A DNA stretch of 64,000 nt from Planctomycetales bacterium (GTDB lineage: Bacteria > Planctomycetota > Planctomycetia > Isosphaerales > Isosphaeraceae): positions 24,126 to 88,125 of the forward strand of contig DAIDKV010000046.1 in assembly GCA_027449865.1 (NCBI GenBank), in the 5' to 3' direction. The notes beneath the pieces are model-generated. The model was not told the DNA's origin. It ran no database searches and worked only from the letters and a program-made list of their open reading frames with translations. How positions within the stretch are numbered: the stretch's first letter is position 1; the number at the start of each line of letters is the position of its first letter. Below, piece after piece: positions 42,911-52,051 of this stretch. The position numbers and the translations under genes are program-made.

Positions 42911-44407
42911 TCATCGAGAGGCCAGGCCGCCCCCGTGCGCGCGACGGAAGAGAATCGAGACGTTGTCTCGATGCACGACGGACCATCCCGGCTCGCGGAG
43001 CATCCGCTTCGCGAGGCCCCGCTCGGGACGGATCCAGACGAGGTCAATCCCCTCGCGATCGCGAAGGCGATCCCAGGCCGGTCCTCCTCCGAGAGCGTCC
43101 ACGTATTCGACAATGCATTCCTTGCCGAAAAGCTCGAAACGGTCGTCGAGGTAGGCTCTCCGGACCGGGAGTGACTCCGACTCAATCAGGCCGCCCCAGT
43201 CCTGTTCGTGGAAGAGTCGGGCCGATGTCGGCTGGCGATCGAGGGCCGCCATCGCCGAAAGCGGCCATCGGACCGGATCGAACCCGCCCGGGAGCCGGCC
43301 CCATCCGACGATGAGGAGGAGTCCAACGGAGGCGAGCGTCGGCCAGATCCATCCGAGCCGGGACGTTCGCCAGGGACGGCGGAGCGAGTCGGAGAGCGGA
43401 AGGCCGTCGATCATCGTCGCCAGGGCCGGCGCCGCGGCCATCGCGAAGATCGGGGCATTTCGGATCGTGGTCAGTGCCAGGTGCAGCCAGACCAGGACAT
43501 GAGCGAGCTGGTATCGGTCCATTCGCCGGGTCGAGATCACCGGCAGCGCGATCAGGCCGAGCACGACCCATTCGAGAAACTGGGCCTCCGGCTTGCCGAA
43601 CGCGGGCGGCTGATACTCGATGATCAGGCCGGTCACGCCGCTCGAAAGAAGAAGGTCGGCCACGTGGACATAAAGCTCGGTTCCGTAGGGATTCGCCAGC
43701 GCGGCGAGCATCGAGAGGATGGCCGAGGCGGCGAACTTCGCGACCTCGACGCGTCGCCCGGGATTCCAGGGGCCCGCGATTGCGTGGCCCATCGCGGACG
43801 TCGCGACGACCATCGGAAGGATGACGAACCCGCCATGCAGATTGGCCAGGATCGCCGTGTAAATCGGGACCAGAAAGACGGCCCGCCCTCCCTGATCGTG
43901 CTGCCGACGACAGGCTCGGAACGTCAGGTAAACGAGCCCGAGCGTGAAAAGGTGGGGGCGTGCGAGGAAATGGATCGACCCGATCGCCATCGCGAGAACC
44001 GTCGAGACGATGGCCGCGGGCGGCGAGGCGCCGGCTCGGAGAAGGTCGCGGGCCATCGCCGCGTAGAGTGCCGCCAGACCGAGCGCGGAGAGCGCGAGCA
44101 CACCCGGCCATCCCCATCCGCCGACGATCAACGCCAGCAGCGCGTCAAATCCCCACGACTGATCGACCCAATCGGCCCCGGCCCTCGTATACGTGAATGT
44201 GTCACAGCGGGGGACGGTCCCGCTGGCGAGGATCTCGCGCCCGAGTCGGTAGTGCCACGGCGTTCCCGGATCGGCGAAAAGCCCATGCCGCCCGCCGCTG
44301 AGCACCAGCAGCAAAACCAGGCCGAAGACCAGGTCGGCCGGTCCAGGAGCCAGTGCTTCCCGGACGGTCGCGAACCATCTTCGACGCGGATTCGCCGGGC
44401 CGAGCAT
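42911..44407 (-). CDS. Hypothetical polytopic membrane protein
   Basis: The 498-residue protein has about 10 hydrophobic helices between residues 30 and 370, then a C-terminal soluble part of about 120 residues containing LFHEQDWGGLIE and DDRFELFGKE. The arrangement (membrane block with an early Trp-rich periplasmic loop FTYTRAGADWVDQSWGFDALLALI) resembles the GT-C-like or Wzy-like membrane proteins common in planctomycetes, but no catalytic motif was certain. The ATG at 44407 has GGAG 8 bases upstream. It is convergent with the ATC-hydrolase gene and divergent from apbE. Confidence 0.75.
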   Translation of the reverse strand: MLGPANPRRRWFATVREALAPGPADLVFGLVLLLVLSGGRHGLFADPGTPWHYRLGREILASGTVPRCDTFTYTRAGADWVDQSWGFDALLALIVGGWGWPGVLALSALGLAALYAAMARDLLRAGASPPAAIVSTVLAMAIGSIHFLARPHLFTLGLVYLTFRACRRQHDQGGRAVFLVPIYTAILANLHGGFVILPMVVATSAMGHAIAGPWNPGRRVEVAKFAASAILSMLAALANPYGTELYVHVADLLLSSGVTGLIIEYQPPAFGKPEAQFLEWVVLGLIALPVISTRRMDRYQLAHVLVWLHLALTTIRNAPIFAMAAAPALATMIDGLPLSDSLRRPWRTSRLGWIWPTLASVGLLLIVGWGRLPGGFDPVRWPLSAMAALDRQPTSARLFHEQDWGGLIESESLPVRRAYLDDRFELFGKECIVEYVDALGGGPAWDRLRDREGIDLVWIRPERGLAKRMLREPGWSVVHRDNVSILFRRAHGGGLASR

Positions 44408-44546
44408 GAGAGCGCTCCGCAAGAGCCGATCGTCCTCCCAGGTTAGTCTAGGTCACGATCACGCCACTTGCCTCTTCTCGGTGACGGGGATTGAGATATA
44501 CTTCGAGGATGGCGCGACTCGTCCGCCGGACCGATCGGAGATTCTC

Positions 44547-45608
44547 GTGAAACGGCCGCCTGCTGGCGTCAATCGCCGCGACCTGCTTCGCCTCCGGCGC
44601 ACCCCGTCCGAGACAACTCCCGGCGCGATCGGCGCGATGGACCTGGTTCGCGCTCAGCGACCGGCGATGGGGACCTCGTTCGAGGTCCGAATTCCGGCTG
44701 GGATTCCTGGAGCGGTGGATCTGGCCTGCCGCTCGCTCGACATCATCGACGACCTCGAACTCCAGATGACCGTCTATCGGGACGACTCCGAGGTGAGCCG
44801 GCTGAACGCAAGGGCGCACCTCGAACCGGTCGCGGTGGAGCCCAAACTCCTGCGACTGCTGGAACAGGCGGTCGCGATCAGCCGGGAGACCGGCGGCGCG
44901 TACGACGTCACCTCGGGGGCGCTCTCGGAAGCCTGGGGCTTCGTTCGCGGCCCGAAGCGCGTTCCCGAGCCGGAGGTGCTCGCCGCCGCTCGCGAGCGGA
45001 CCGGATGGCATCACCTGCGACTCGATCCCGAGCAAGGGACCATCGCCTTCGATCGCGAGGGGGTCCGGATCAATCTGGGAAGCATCGGCAAGGGGTACGC
45101 GATCGATCGGGTTGCCGACCTGATCCGGGCGTATCCCTGGCCGACTTCGGGTCTGGTCCACGGCGGCCGGTCGAGCGTCTCGGCGATCGGTTCCCCGCCC
45201 GGTCGGCCCGGCGGTCGCTGGGAGATCACCCTCTACAATCCGTTTCAGCCCGAGGCACCCCTCGGCACCTTTTTCCTCCGCAACCGGGCGCTTGGAACTT
45301 CGGGCGCGGCCTTTCAGTCGTTCGTCGCGGAGGGAAGAGCCTACGGGCACATCCTCGATCCTCGGACCGGCGAACCCGCCGACGGCCCGGCGAGCGTGAC
45401 CGTTCTCGCTCCCTCGGCCGCGATCGCCGACGCCCTCTCGACCGCGTTCTACCTGCTCGGACCGATCGAGTCGGCCGCCTACATCGAGGCTCACCCCGGA
45501 ATCGGAGCGGTCTTCGTGGAACGGAACCCCGGGGAGCCCTCGTCGAAACTGTCCGTTCTTGGTCTCGGGGAATACGATTTCTTGGCGGAGGGCCAGGCGT
45601 TAAGATAG
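44547..45608 (+). CDS. apbE: FAD:protein FMN transferase
   Basis: Attaches FMN covalently to Thr or Ser of target flavoproteins such as Nqr/Rnf subunits; exported. The 353 residues begin with VKRPPAGVNRRDLLRL, Tat-like around RRDLL. The core has MGTSFEVRI, LNLGSIGKGYAID (as INLGSIGKGY), the nucleotide-binding GHILDPRTGEP and LSTAFYLLG, in ApbE order. The GTG at 44547 follows CGGAG at 7 bases; a frame open to 44406 would overlap the divergent membrane-protein start. No Nqr or Rnf gene is in the window, so its client lies elsewhere. Confidence 0.92.
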   Translation: MKRPPAGVNRRDLLRLRRTPSETTPGAIGAMDLVRAQRPAMGTSFEVRIPAGIPGAVDLACRSLDIIDDLELQMTVYRDDSEVSRLNARAHLEPVAVEPKLLRLLEQAVAISRETGGAYDVTSGALSEAWGFVRGPKRVPEPEVLAAARERTGWHHLRLDPEQGTIAFDREGVRINLGSIGKGYAIDRVADLIRAYPWPTSGLVHGGRSSVSAIGSPPGRPGGRWEITLYNPFQPEAPLGTFFLRNRALGTSGAAFQSFVAEGRAYGHILDPRTGEPADGPASVTVLAPSAAIADALSTAFYLLGPIESAAYIEAHPGIGAVFVERNPGEPSSKLSVLGLGEYDFLAEGQALR

Positions 45609-45737
45609 GATGTGCGTGGCGGAAATGCCCCGGACGAGAAGACCCCCGCCCGCTCGATCGTGCGACCGGCCCCGCACGATCGACCCGCCACGACGGCCTT
45701 CGATATCCTCCCCATTTTGGAGCCTCCTCGCATCGCC

Positions 45738-46832
45738 ATGAGACGATACTATCCCGGCTTCCTGGCGGCCGCGTTCCTGATCCTGCTCCGGATCGCGATC
45801 GGCTGGCATTTCCTCTACGAGGGGTGCGAGAAGTACGAGTCGACCCTCCATCAAAAAGGGACGTTCTCGGCTGAAATCTACCTGCGGAACGCCAACGGTC
45901 CGCTCGCCTCGCACTTCCGCGAGATGCTACCCGACGTCGACGGCCGCGACGCACTCGACCTCTCGAAACTGAAGGAATCGTGGCGCTCCGACGTGAATGC
46001 CATCGCCGATTACTTCCGCTATTCGGATGACCAGCGAGCCACTGCCGCGAAAAAGCTCGACGAATCCGAGCGCTGGGCCGACTCGTGGTTCAGCGACATG
46101 GAGAACCAGGAGAAGCGGGCCAAGTACCTGCACGACCTGGATCAGGTCGAAACCGTCGAGCACGACCCGACCGCGCTCTCCTTCGAGCGCGAGCGCGCCT
46201 GGGAAGCGCGAAGGTCGCTCGACGCCGACCGGAAGTCACTCATCGGCCCCCTCGCCGACCGGAACAAGGAACTCCGCGATTCGGTCGCCAACCTGGCGAC
46301 TCCCGAGCAGGTCGAGGCCAGCCGCGACCCGCTCCTCTCCCGGATCGCGCCCCAGCGTCTCGCCTCGACCCAGCGCGACGCGGTTGAGGCGGCCGAGGCG
46401 GCCCGACCCTGGAACCGCCTCGACTGGATCAACCTCACCACGACCTACGCCCTGATCGCGATCGGTGGCTGCCTGATCCTCGGGTTCCTCACGCCGCTCT
46501 CCGCCCTGGGCGGCGCCGCGTTCCTGGCGATGATTTACCTGTCGATGCCCCCCTGGCCCGGTCTGCCTCCCAATCCGAAGGCCGAGGGACATTACCTCAT
46601 CGTCAGCAAGAACCTGATCGAACTGATCGCCTGCCTGGTCCTCGCGACCACGCCGACCGGCCACTGGATCGGCCTGGATGCCCTGTTCTTCGGGGCCCGT
46701 CGCCGACGCCGGCTCGCCGCACGCGAGGCTCGATACGCACCCGCTTCCGAGGCGCCCCCTGCCCCGGCCGGTCCGGTCGTCGTCGTGCCCCGGCGCGAGG
46801 AGCCATCCCGCGACCCCATCGAGCTTGGCTAA
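45738..46832 (+). CDS. DoxX-like membrane protein with an internal coiled-coil domain
   Basis: The 364-residue protein begins with a hydrophobic helix (FLAAAFLILLRIAIGWHFLYEG) with the DoxX-type RIAIGWHFLYEG pattern, then a soluble stretch of about 200 residues rich in Glu, Arg and coiled coil (about 45-230), and then three helices (about 240-325) including LTPLSALGGAAFLAMIYLSMPPWPG. The C-terminal tail is Ala/Pro-rich. This looks like a DoxX core split by a long insert between helices 1 and 2. The ATG at 45738 is chosen because it places the first helix at the N-terminus; its ribosome site is weak. Between apbE and the oxidoreductase gene. Confidence 0.7.
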   Translation: MRRYYPGFLAAAFLILLRIAIGWHFLYEGCEKYESTLHQKGTFSAEIYLRNANGPLASHFREMLPDVDGRDALDLSKLKESWRSDVNAIADYFRYSDDQRATAAKKLDESERWADSWFSDMENQEKRAKYLHDLDQVETVEHDPTALSFERERAWEARRSLDADRKSLIGPLADRNKELRDSVANLATPEQVEASRDPLLSRIAPQRLASTQRDAVEAAEAARPWNRLDWINLTTTYALIAIGGCLILGFLTPLSALGGAAFLAMIYLSMPPWPGLPPNPKAEGHYLIVSKNLIELIACLVLATTPTGHWIGLDALFFGARRRRRLAAREARYAPASEAPPAPAGPVVVVPRREEPSRDPIELG

Positions 46833-46895
46833 ATTCACGATTCCCTTCGACAAATCATCCACACCAGAACCCTTCCGATCTCAAGGAGCGGCGCG

Positions 46896-48455
46896 ATGAC
46901 CAACCTGCCTCTGACGCCCGAGCAGCGGACGATGGGCCGCGAGAACGCCGACCGGGCGCTGGGACTCTCCCGGCGCGACCTGCTCAAGGCGGCGGCGGCC
47001 ACCCCCGCCCTCGGCGCCTTTTACTTCGGCTACAAGGAGATGAACGCGAAGCCGGTGAAGGCGGCGATCATCGGCACTGGCGACGAGGGATGCCAGGCGA
47101 TGATCCGGTCGCATAACCGGGCCTACATCGACTTCATCGGCTTCTGCGACATCCGCCCGTCTCAGCAAGAGCGAGCGGTCAAGGAATTCTCCAACCACCC
47201 TGATTACACCCCGGGCGATGTCAAGAAGCTGACGAAGTATGATTCGAAGGAGGCGATGCTCGACGATCATGAAGTCGAGATGATCGTCATCGCGCTGCCG
47301 CTCTGGCTTCACGCCCCGGTCGCGATCGAGGCGTTGAAGAAGGGCAAGCATGTTTTCACCGAAAAGCTGATGGCCCATTCGATCACCGAGTGCAAGCAGA
47401 TGTGCCGGGCCGCTCACGAGGCGAACCGGCTGCTGGCCGTTGGCCATCAGCGGCATTATTCGGTGCTCTACGACAACGCGAATTATCTGGTCCAGAACGA
47501 CGTGCTGGGCGACATCCGCCACATCCGGGCTCTCTGGCACCGCAACAACGCGACGCCGATGGTTGCCAAGGACAAGGACGGCAACCCGATCATCGACCCG
47601 AAGACGGGTCTCCCCGAGATCGCCCACGACGAGAAGGGGAACATCGTTTACCGCGATAGCTGGAAGCGGATTCATCCGGACAAGGACCGGAACATCGATT
47701 ACAAGAAGTACGGCTACGACAGCATTGACCAGCTCATCAACTGGCGGCTCTACAACAAGACCGGCGCCGGTCTGATGGCCGAGCTGGGGAGCCACCAGCT
47801 CGATGCCTGCTCGATCTTCCTCGGGAAGAAGCACCCGATCGCCGTCACGGGCGTGGGTGGGACGTATTTCTACACCGACGGCCGGCAGGTTGACGACCAT
47901 GTCTTCACGATCTTCGAGTTCCCGGGCAAGACCGAGAAGGACCGGGTGATCGTGACGTACTCCTCGATCAACACCAACTCGTTCGACGGCTACGGCGAGA
48001 TGGTGATGGGGTCGAAGGGGACGATGGTTGTCAGCCAGGAGAAGGAGATTTTGCTGTACAAGGAGGCGGGCAACCCGCTTTACTCGCGGACGACCGCGGT
48101 GACGGTGGAGAAGTCGGGCAAGAAGCCGGTGCTGGAGACGAGCCCGAGCACCGGGGGTCCGGCCGCCGCGACGGCGCTCGGGAGCCTGGCGACCGCCGAC
48201 CCGTCGCGAGGGTATCGCGAGGAGCTCGAGCACTTCGCGTACTGTGTCCGCCACGGCAACAAGCAGGACTACCACGGCGACGAGGAGCATCGCCCCCGCT
48301 GCCGCGGTGAGGTCGCGATGGCCGACGCGATCATCGCGCTTTCGAGCAACATCGCCATGCGTCAGAACCGCCGGGTCGAGTTCGATCCGAAGTGGTTCGA
48401 CTACAAGTCGGATGACGTTCCCGACGGCCCGGCCTCACTGGCGAAGCAGGGTTAA
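46896..48455 (+). CDS. Tat-exported Gfo/Idh/MocA family oxidoreductase
   Basis: NAD(P)-dependent sugar-type dehydrogenase fold, 519 residues. The Tat signal is SRRDLLKAAAATPALGAFYF (about 25-45). The Rossmann part follows with VKAAIIGTGDEGCQAM, FCDIRPS and the catalytic-lysine motif EKLM in place of the usual EKP. Later segments QRHYS, WRLYNKTGAGLMAELGSHQLDACSIFLG and FNGYGEMVMGSKG-like (DGYGEMVMGSKG) are typical. Such secreted members are very numerous in planctomycetes and are thought to modify sugars or glycans; the substrate is unknown. Confidence 0.92.
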   Translation: MTNLPLTPEQRTMGRENADRALGLSRRDLLKAAAATPALGAFYFGYKEMNAKPVKAAIIGTGDEGCQAMIRSHNRAYIDFIGFCDIRPSQQERAVKEFSNHPDYTPGDVKKLTKYDSKEAMLDDHEVEMIVIALPLWLHAPVAIEALKKGKHVFTEKLMAHSITECKQMCRAAHEANRLLAVGHQRHYSVLYDNANYLVQNDVLGDIRHIRALWHRNNATPMVAKDKDGNPIIDPKTGLPEIAHDEKGNIVYRDSWKRIHPDKDRNIDYKKYGYDSIDQLINWRLYNKTGAGLMAELGSHQLDACSIFLGKKHPIAVTGVGGTYFYTDGRQVDDHVFTIFEFPGKTEKDRVIVTYSSINTNSFDGYGEMVMGSKGTMVVSQEKEILLYKEAGNPLYSRTTAVTVEKSGKKPVLETSPSTGGPAAATALGSLATADPSRGYREELEHFAYCVRHGNKQDYHGDEEHRPRCRGEVAMADAIIALSSNIAMRQNRRVEFDPKWFDYKSDDVPDGPASLAKQG

Positions 48456-48529
48456 GTCTCCGCCCGAGGATTCCAGCCGGCCGCGGGTGACCGCGGCCGG
48501 CTCTCCCTCAATCGAAGGGGCATCGAACC

Positions 48530-48817
48530 ATGAGCGCCGCCGAGGCCCAGGAAATGGTCGACCTCCTCGATCGCATCCGCGGTTGGTCCGCGCCCCGTCG
48601 CCTCACGATGGCACGCTGGATCCTGGATACGCTCGCTCGGACAACCGAGGACCGACCCCCAGTTATCCCAATCGTTGACGAATCAAGGCGCGGCTGGCCG
48701 GTCGAAAAAGTTCTTGGACTGCTTCGTGACGATCGCAAGCCTCCTGATGACGACGAATGCCGGCGGATTGTCGAGGAGGCGCGATGGAACCGGATGTCTC
48801 ATTCATCTCGGATCTGA
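48530..48817 (+). CDS. Hypothetical protein, possible antitoxin-like
   Basis: The 95-residue protein has a helical N-terminus (EMVDLLDRIRGWSAPRRLTMARWILDTLA) and a C-terminal GLLRDDRKPPDDDECRRIVEEARWNR. The latter resembles the PTDEEvxxiLeExR-like ends of small antitoxins that precede PIN toxins in planctomycetes and cyanobacteria. No complete toxin follows; an ATG at 48784 opens only 26 residues. The protein overlaps the convergent protease gene by 19 bases. The antitoxin label is an inference with low certainty. Confidence 0.5.
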   Translation: MSAAEAQEMVDLLDRIRGWSAPRRLTMARWILDTLARTTEDRPPVIPIVDESRRGWPVEKVLGLLRDDRKPPDDDECRRIVEEARWNRMSHSSRI

Positions 48818-49245
48818 GCTGGGGGGAAGGTTCCGTTCGGCCGAATGGTGACCCTCTTTCTTAATCCGTCAAACGTTACGGAGAAGTGGTCGAGAAACCC
48901 CAGATGCCCGAGTCGTGCAAGATTATCCACCCTGGGGATGAAGCCTACCCTTGCCGACCACCGATAGCTGGCCCTTCCCGAGCGCAGCTCTAGATCAAGT
49001 GCTCCCAGCCAGACATCATGTTGGCCGGATGCTGTCCGGAATTTTGACCGATCGCCCGGGCGCAGGCCGAGTTTCGTGAGGTAGGATCTCGGCAGGAGGG
49101 TCATCGACGCCCCTGTGTCGAGAAGTCCTCGGATAATATAGGTCCGTTCTGGTCCGATGAACCGGATCGGGATGATTGGCTCATGAATGACCTGGAGTCC
49201 CGTCTCCCAGGGCAAGGGATCGACCCTCTCGCTCGGCATAATCAA
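48799..49245 (-). CDS. Retropepsin-like aspartic protease domain protein
   Basis: The 148-residue protein has LLDTGASMTLLPRSYLTKLG (residues about 41-60), the aspartic-protease active-site motif DTGA followed by the typical LLP turn. It ends with the flap-to-C-terminal pattern LGHLGFLDHFSVTFD. One active-site Asp per chain means a homodimer would be needed, as in retroviral proteases. Three bases separate it from the 82-residue gene upstream; they are probably a unit. Cellular target unknown. Confidence 0.85.
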   Translation of the reverse strand: MIMPSERVDPLPWETGLQVIHEPIIPIRFIGPERTYIIRGLLDTGASMTLLPRSYLTKLGLRPGDRSKFRTASGQHDVWLGALDLELRSGRASYRWSARVGFIPRVDNLARLGHLGFLDHFSVTFDGLRKRVTIRPNGTFPPAQIRDE

Positions 49246-49248
49246 ATC

Positions 49249-49497
49249 TCACAGTGTCGATCCTGATACACGTTCGCGAGTCTCTGGAACGCGTTCGATG
49301 GCTACCTGATCCGCCGAGAATCCGGCCTGAATGGCGGCCTGCTCGCATTCCTCAAAACTTTCCCCAACGGAAATGATCCGCCGACCATCCGCCGACCATC
49401 CAATCCATTGGCCGGCATACGCGCGTGGAACGGTCTGGGGCCCAGGTAGATTCGCTTTCTTCGCATTATCTTGCCTGGATGACCTGGTGATCGGCAT
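49249..49497 (-). CDS. DUF5678-like small protein
   Basis: The 82-residue protein has AGQWIGWSADGRRIISVGESFEECEQAAIQAGFSADQVAIERVPE, a pattern seen in the small DUF5678-type proteins encoded next to retropepsin-like proteases in cyanobacteria and planctomycetes. No catalytic motif is visible. It precedes the protease gene by three bases and would be translated with it. A partner or regulator of the protease is an inference from adjacency. Confidence 0.65.
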   Translation of the reverse strand: MPITRSSRQDNAKKANLPGPQTVPRAYAGQWIGWSADGRRIISVGESFEECEQAAIQAGFSADQVAIERVPETRERVSGSTL

Positions 49498-49729
49498 TGT
49501 CTTTTGCCCTCAATGGCTGGCTCGACCTTGTTATGCCAACACATACGGAGGTGAAGGGAACCCTTGCTATTTCCATCCTATCTCGGCGGCAATGAAGTAG
49601 GCAAACTTTTCAGACTGAACCTGTCGACAGGGACAGACTGAAATCCCTGACCTTCTTGAGCTTTATGCTCACTGGCGTCATAGGCTCGTTCGCGTTCCGA
49701 GGGCGCGAGGCCAGGGCTCTTCCGGTCTC
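49498..49729. other. Intergenic region
   Basis: 232 bases between the DUF5678-like gene and the CNNM gene. It is AT-richer than the flanks and should hold the promoter of the two-gene protease unit. No gene or clear hairpin terminator was seen. Confidence 0.3.
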
Positions 49730-51175
49730 TCAATCCTCGTCCTGTTCGTCAGCCGGACGGCTGGCATCGTCACTGGAACGGGAGGGGACCTCGGGTGGAG
49801 CGGTTGATTCGATCCGGATGCGTCGGATTCGCGTCGGGTCGGCGCGCAGGACGACCAGGCGATGGCCATCGACCTCGACCGAATCCCCCGGGCGAGCCAG
49901 CCGGCCCAGCAAGTCGAGCACCAGGCCGCCCGCGGTTTCGGCGTCGGTTTCGGGTAACTCCATCCCGCACGTCTCGGCCATCACGTCCAGCGGGCAGGAG
50001 GCATCAACCTCGTAGGCATCGTCGCCGACCGGCGTGATCTGGGGCGTCTCGCGGTCGAACTCGTCCTGGATCGGCCCGACCAACTCCTCCAGAACATTTT
50101 CCAGAGTCGCCATCCCGACCACGCTCCCGTATTCGTCCAGGAGCATCGCCAGGTGGACCCGGTTGCGCTGGAATTCCATCAGCAACTGGTCGAGACGGAG
50201 CATCACCGGCAGGAAAGGGACCTTCCGCGCGAGCTGCCGCAAATCGACCCGCCCGTGCTGGTAGGAGCCCGATCGGAAGATGTCCTTCACGTGGATCATC
50301 CCGACGACCGAGGTCAGGTCGTCCTCGCAGAGCGGGAATCGGGTGTGGCCGGCCTGGCGGGCGATCCGGAGGTTCTCCTCCATCGGCCGGGAGAGGCTCA
50401 AATAGACGATGTCGGGCCGGGGAACCATCACTCGACGCGCCGTCTTTTCTTCGAGATTGAGGACGTTCTCGATCATCATCCGTTCGTTGCGCGAGAGGTG
50501 GCCGCCGGCCACGCTCTCGGCGACGATCAGCCGGAGTTCTTCTTCCGAGTGAGCCACCTCCGAGGTGCTATCGCCGCCCAGTCTCAGCGCCCAGAGCGTG
50601 AGGTTGCTCGCGCGGTTCAGCAGCCAGATGACGGGCGAGAAGATGTAGGAGAGGATGACCAGCGGCGGCGCGGTGATCAGTGCCAGGAGCCTCGGCTCCC
50701 GGATCGCGAGCGTCTTGGGCGCCTGCTCGCCGAGCGCCATGTGCAGGAAGGTCACCAGCGAGAGCGAGACCAGCGGGACCAGTCCCGTCGAAACGCCCGA
50801 GATTCCGATCTGGGGCGAGGGAATGTGAAGCGCCTCGAACCCCGATTTTACCGTCGGCTCGACCCAGTCGTGCATGGCTCCGCCCAGAGCCAGGCTCGCC
50901 ATCGTGATCCCGATCTGAGAGGCCGACAGGTAGAAGTCCAGCCGGTCGAGAGCCTGGCTGGTGAGCTTCGCCGCCCAGCTTCCCTGCTCGGCAAGCTGGT
51001 CGATCTGTGTGGCCCGGACCTTCACCAGCGCGAATTCGACGGTGACGAAATACCCGTTGATCAGGATGAGCCCGGCGATCAGCAGAACTTCCAGGTATCC
51101 CATGACAGGAGGATGGGCGGGCGCCGTGGGGACCGCGGTCGCGCCGGCGATCAGCAGGACCTCAATGTATCCCAT
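49730..51175 (-). CDS. CNNM/CorC-type (hemolysin C family) transporter-CBS protein
   Basis: The 481-residue protein has the DUF21/CNNM membrane domain (about 25-220; INGYFVTVEFALVKVRATQIDQLAEQG), a CBS-pair domain (about 235-375; RRVMVPRPDIVYLSL, TSVVGMIHVKDIF, VVGMATLENVLEELVGPI) and a CorC/HlyC domain (about 390-470) plus a short acidic tail. Family members move Mg2+ or Na+. Two near-identical N-termini exist in tandem: MGYIEVLLIAG at 51175 and MGYLEVLLIAG at 51103. Family alignment favours 51103 as the ancestral start, but neither has a clear ribosome site. Divergent from 51437. Confidence 0.9.
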   Translation of the reverse strand: MGYIEVLLIAGATAVPTAPAHPPVMGYLEVLLIAGLILINGYFVTVEFALVKVRATQIDQLAEQGSWAAKLTSQALDRLDFYLSASQIGITMASLALGGAMHDWVEPTVKSGFEALHIPSPQIGISGVSTGLVPLVSLSLVTFLHMALGEQAPKTLAIREPRLLALITAPPLVILSYIFSPVIWLLNRASNLTLWALRLGGDSTSEVAHSEEELRLIVAESVAGGHLSRNERMMIENVLNLEEKTARRVMVPRPDIVYLSLSRPMEENLRIARQAGHTRFPLCEDDLTSVVGMIHVKDIFRSGSYQHGRVDLRQLARKVPFLPVMLRLDQLLMEFQRNRVHLAMLLDEYGSVVGMATLENVLEELVGPIQDEFDRETPQITPVGDDAYEVDASCPLDVMAETCGMELPETDAETAGGLVLDLLGRLARPGDSVEVDGHRLVVLRADPTRIRRIRIESTAPPEVPSRSSDDASRPADEQDED

Positions 51176-51361
51176 GGCGGATCGTATCCGGTCGTCGGCG
51201 GACGCCCCGGGACGTCGACGAAGGGCGGACGTCCCGGACCCTCCCCTGCGCCTCACCATTGCGGCGGCGGTCGAGGAGTCGCCCGCAAGGTCGATGATTC
51301 TAACCGAAATCCCGGCGATTCGATACTCCCGAATCCCCTTCACTTGACGTGCCTCGATCGT

Positions 51362-51380
51362 GGCTTTACGTTGTAAAGCC
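51362..51380. promoter_or_regulatory. Perfect inverted repeat, candidate operator
   Basis: GGCTTTAC (51362-51369), spacer GTT, GTAAAGCC (51373-51380). It lies 57 bases before the membrane-protein start at 51437, whose partner gene encodes a winged-helix regulator. A dimeric repressor site is the natural reading, giving autoregulation. Confidence 0.5.
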
Positions 51381-51436
51381 AGAAGAGAAGCGGTAAGTTT
51401 CGCGGGAGGATTGCGGGTTGCGGAGGATCGTCCGCG

Positions 51437-52051
51437 ATGGAATTGCGCGAGGCGCTGACACAGATCACCGAGATCCGGAGCCAACTGGCGCGGACGGAGG
51501 TCTTTCGGGGCTACCGAGCGATGCCGATGGCATTCTCGGCGGCCGTTGCGGTGGTGGCGGGGGTGTTGCAGGCTGCGGCGATTCCGGACCCGATGGCGGC
51601 GGTCGGGAGTTATGCAGCGCTCTGGGCGGCCGCGGCGGCGGTGAGTCTGGTGGCGGCCGGGGTGGAGATGGCGGTCCGGTCGCGGGGGTCGGACCCGACG
51701 ATTTCACGCGAGCTGACCCGGCTGGCGCTCGGACAGTTTTTTCCGAGCCTGGCGGCCGGGGCGTTGTTGACGGTGGTGATGGTAAGGTCGGCGCCCGAGG
51801 GATCGTGGATGCTTCCCGGGCTCTGGCAGATTGTATACAGCCTGGGGATCTTTGCTTCGTGCCGGCTCTTGCCGAGGCCGACGTTCTGGGTCGCGGGTTT
51901 TTACCTGGTTTCTGGACTGACGGTGCTATCGATCGGGCGAGGGTCGTGGGCGCTCTCGCCCTGGACGATGGCGATCCCGTTCAGCGTCGGCCAGTTTCTG
52001 GCGGCGGCTGTGCTGTATGCCACCCTGGAGCGCGACCATGCCGCCGATTGA
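51437..52051 (+). CDS. Hypothetical six-helix membrane protein paired with a regulator
   Basis: The 204-residue protein has a short cytoplasmic N-terminus (ELREALTQITEIRSQLARTEVFRGYRA) and about six hydrophobic helices from residue 30 to 195, rich in Ala, Val and Gly. No transport signature was recognised. Its last 14 bases overlap the winged-helix regulator gene, a pairing found repeatedly in planctomycetes and acidobacteria (from general knowledge of such pairs). It probably reports membrane or ligand status to that regulator, but this is inference. Confidence 0.8.
   Translation: MELREALTQITEIRSQLARTEVFRGYRAMPMAFSAAVAVVAGVLQAAAIPDPMAAVGSYAALWAAAAAVSLVAAGVEMAVRSRGSDPTISRELTRLALGQFFPSLAAGALLTVVMVRSAPEGSWMLPGLWQIVYSLGIFASCRLLPRPTFWVAGFYLVSGLTVLSIGRGSWALSPWTMAIPFSVGQFLAAAVLYATLERDHAAD

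Noticed and set aside
43208..44446. Plus-strand frame of 412 codons opposite the membrane protein
   Set aside because: Sequence is almost all Arg, Gly, Glu and Asp, the usual reverse image of a hydrophobic high-GC gene.
46881..48290. Minus-strand open frame of 469 codons opposite the Gfo/Idh/MocA gene
   Set aside because: Val/Leu/Arg-rich shadow caused by high-GC codon use; the plus frame has a clear Rossmann fold and Tat signal.
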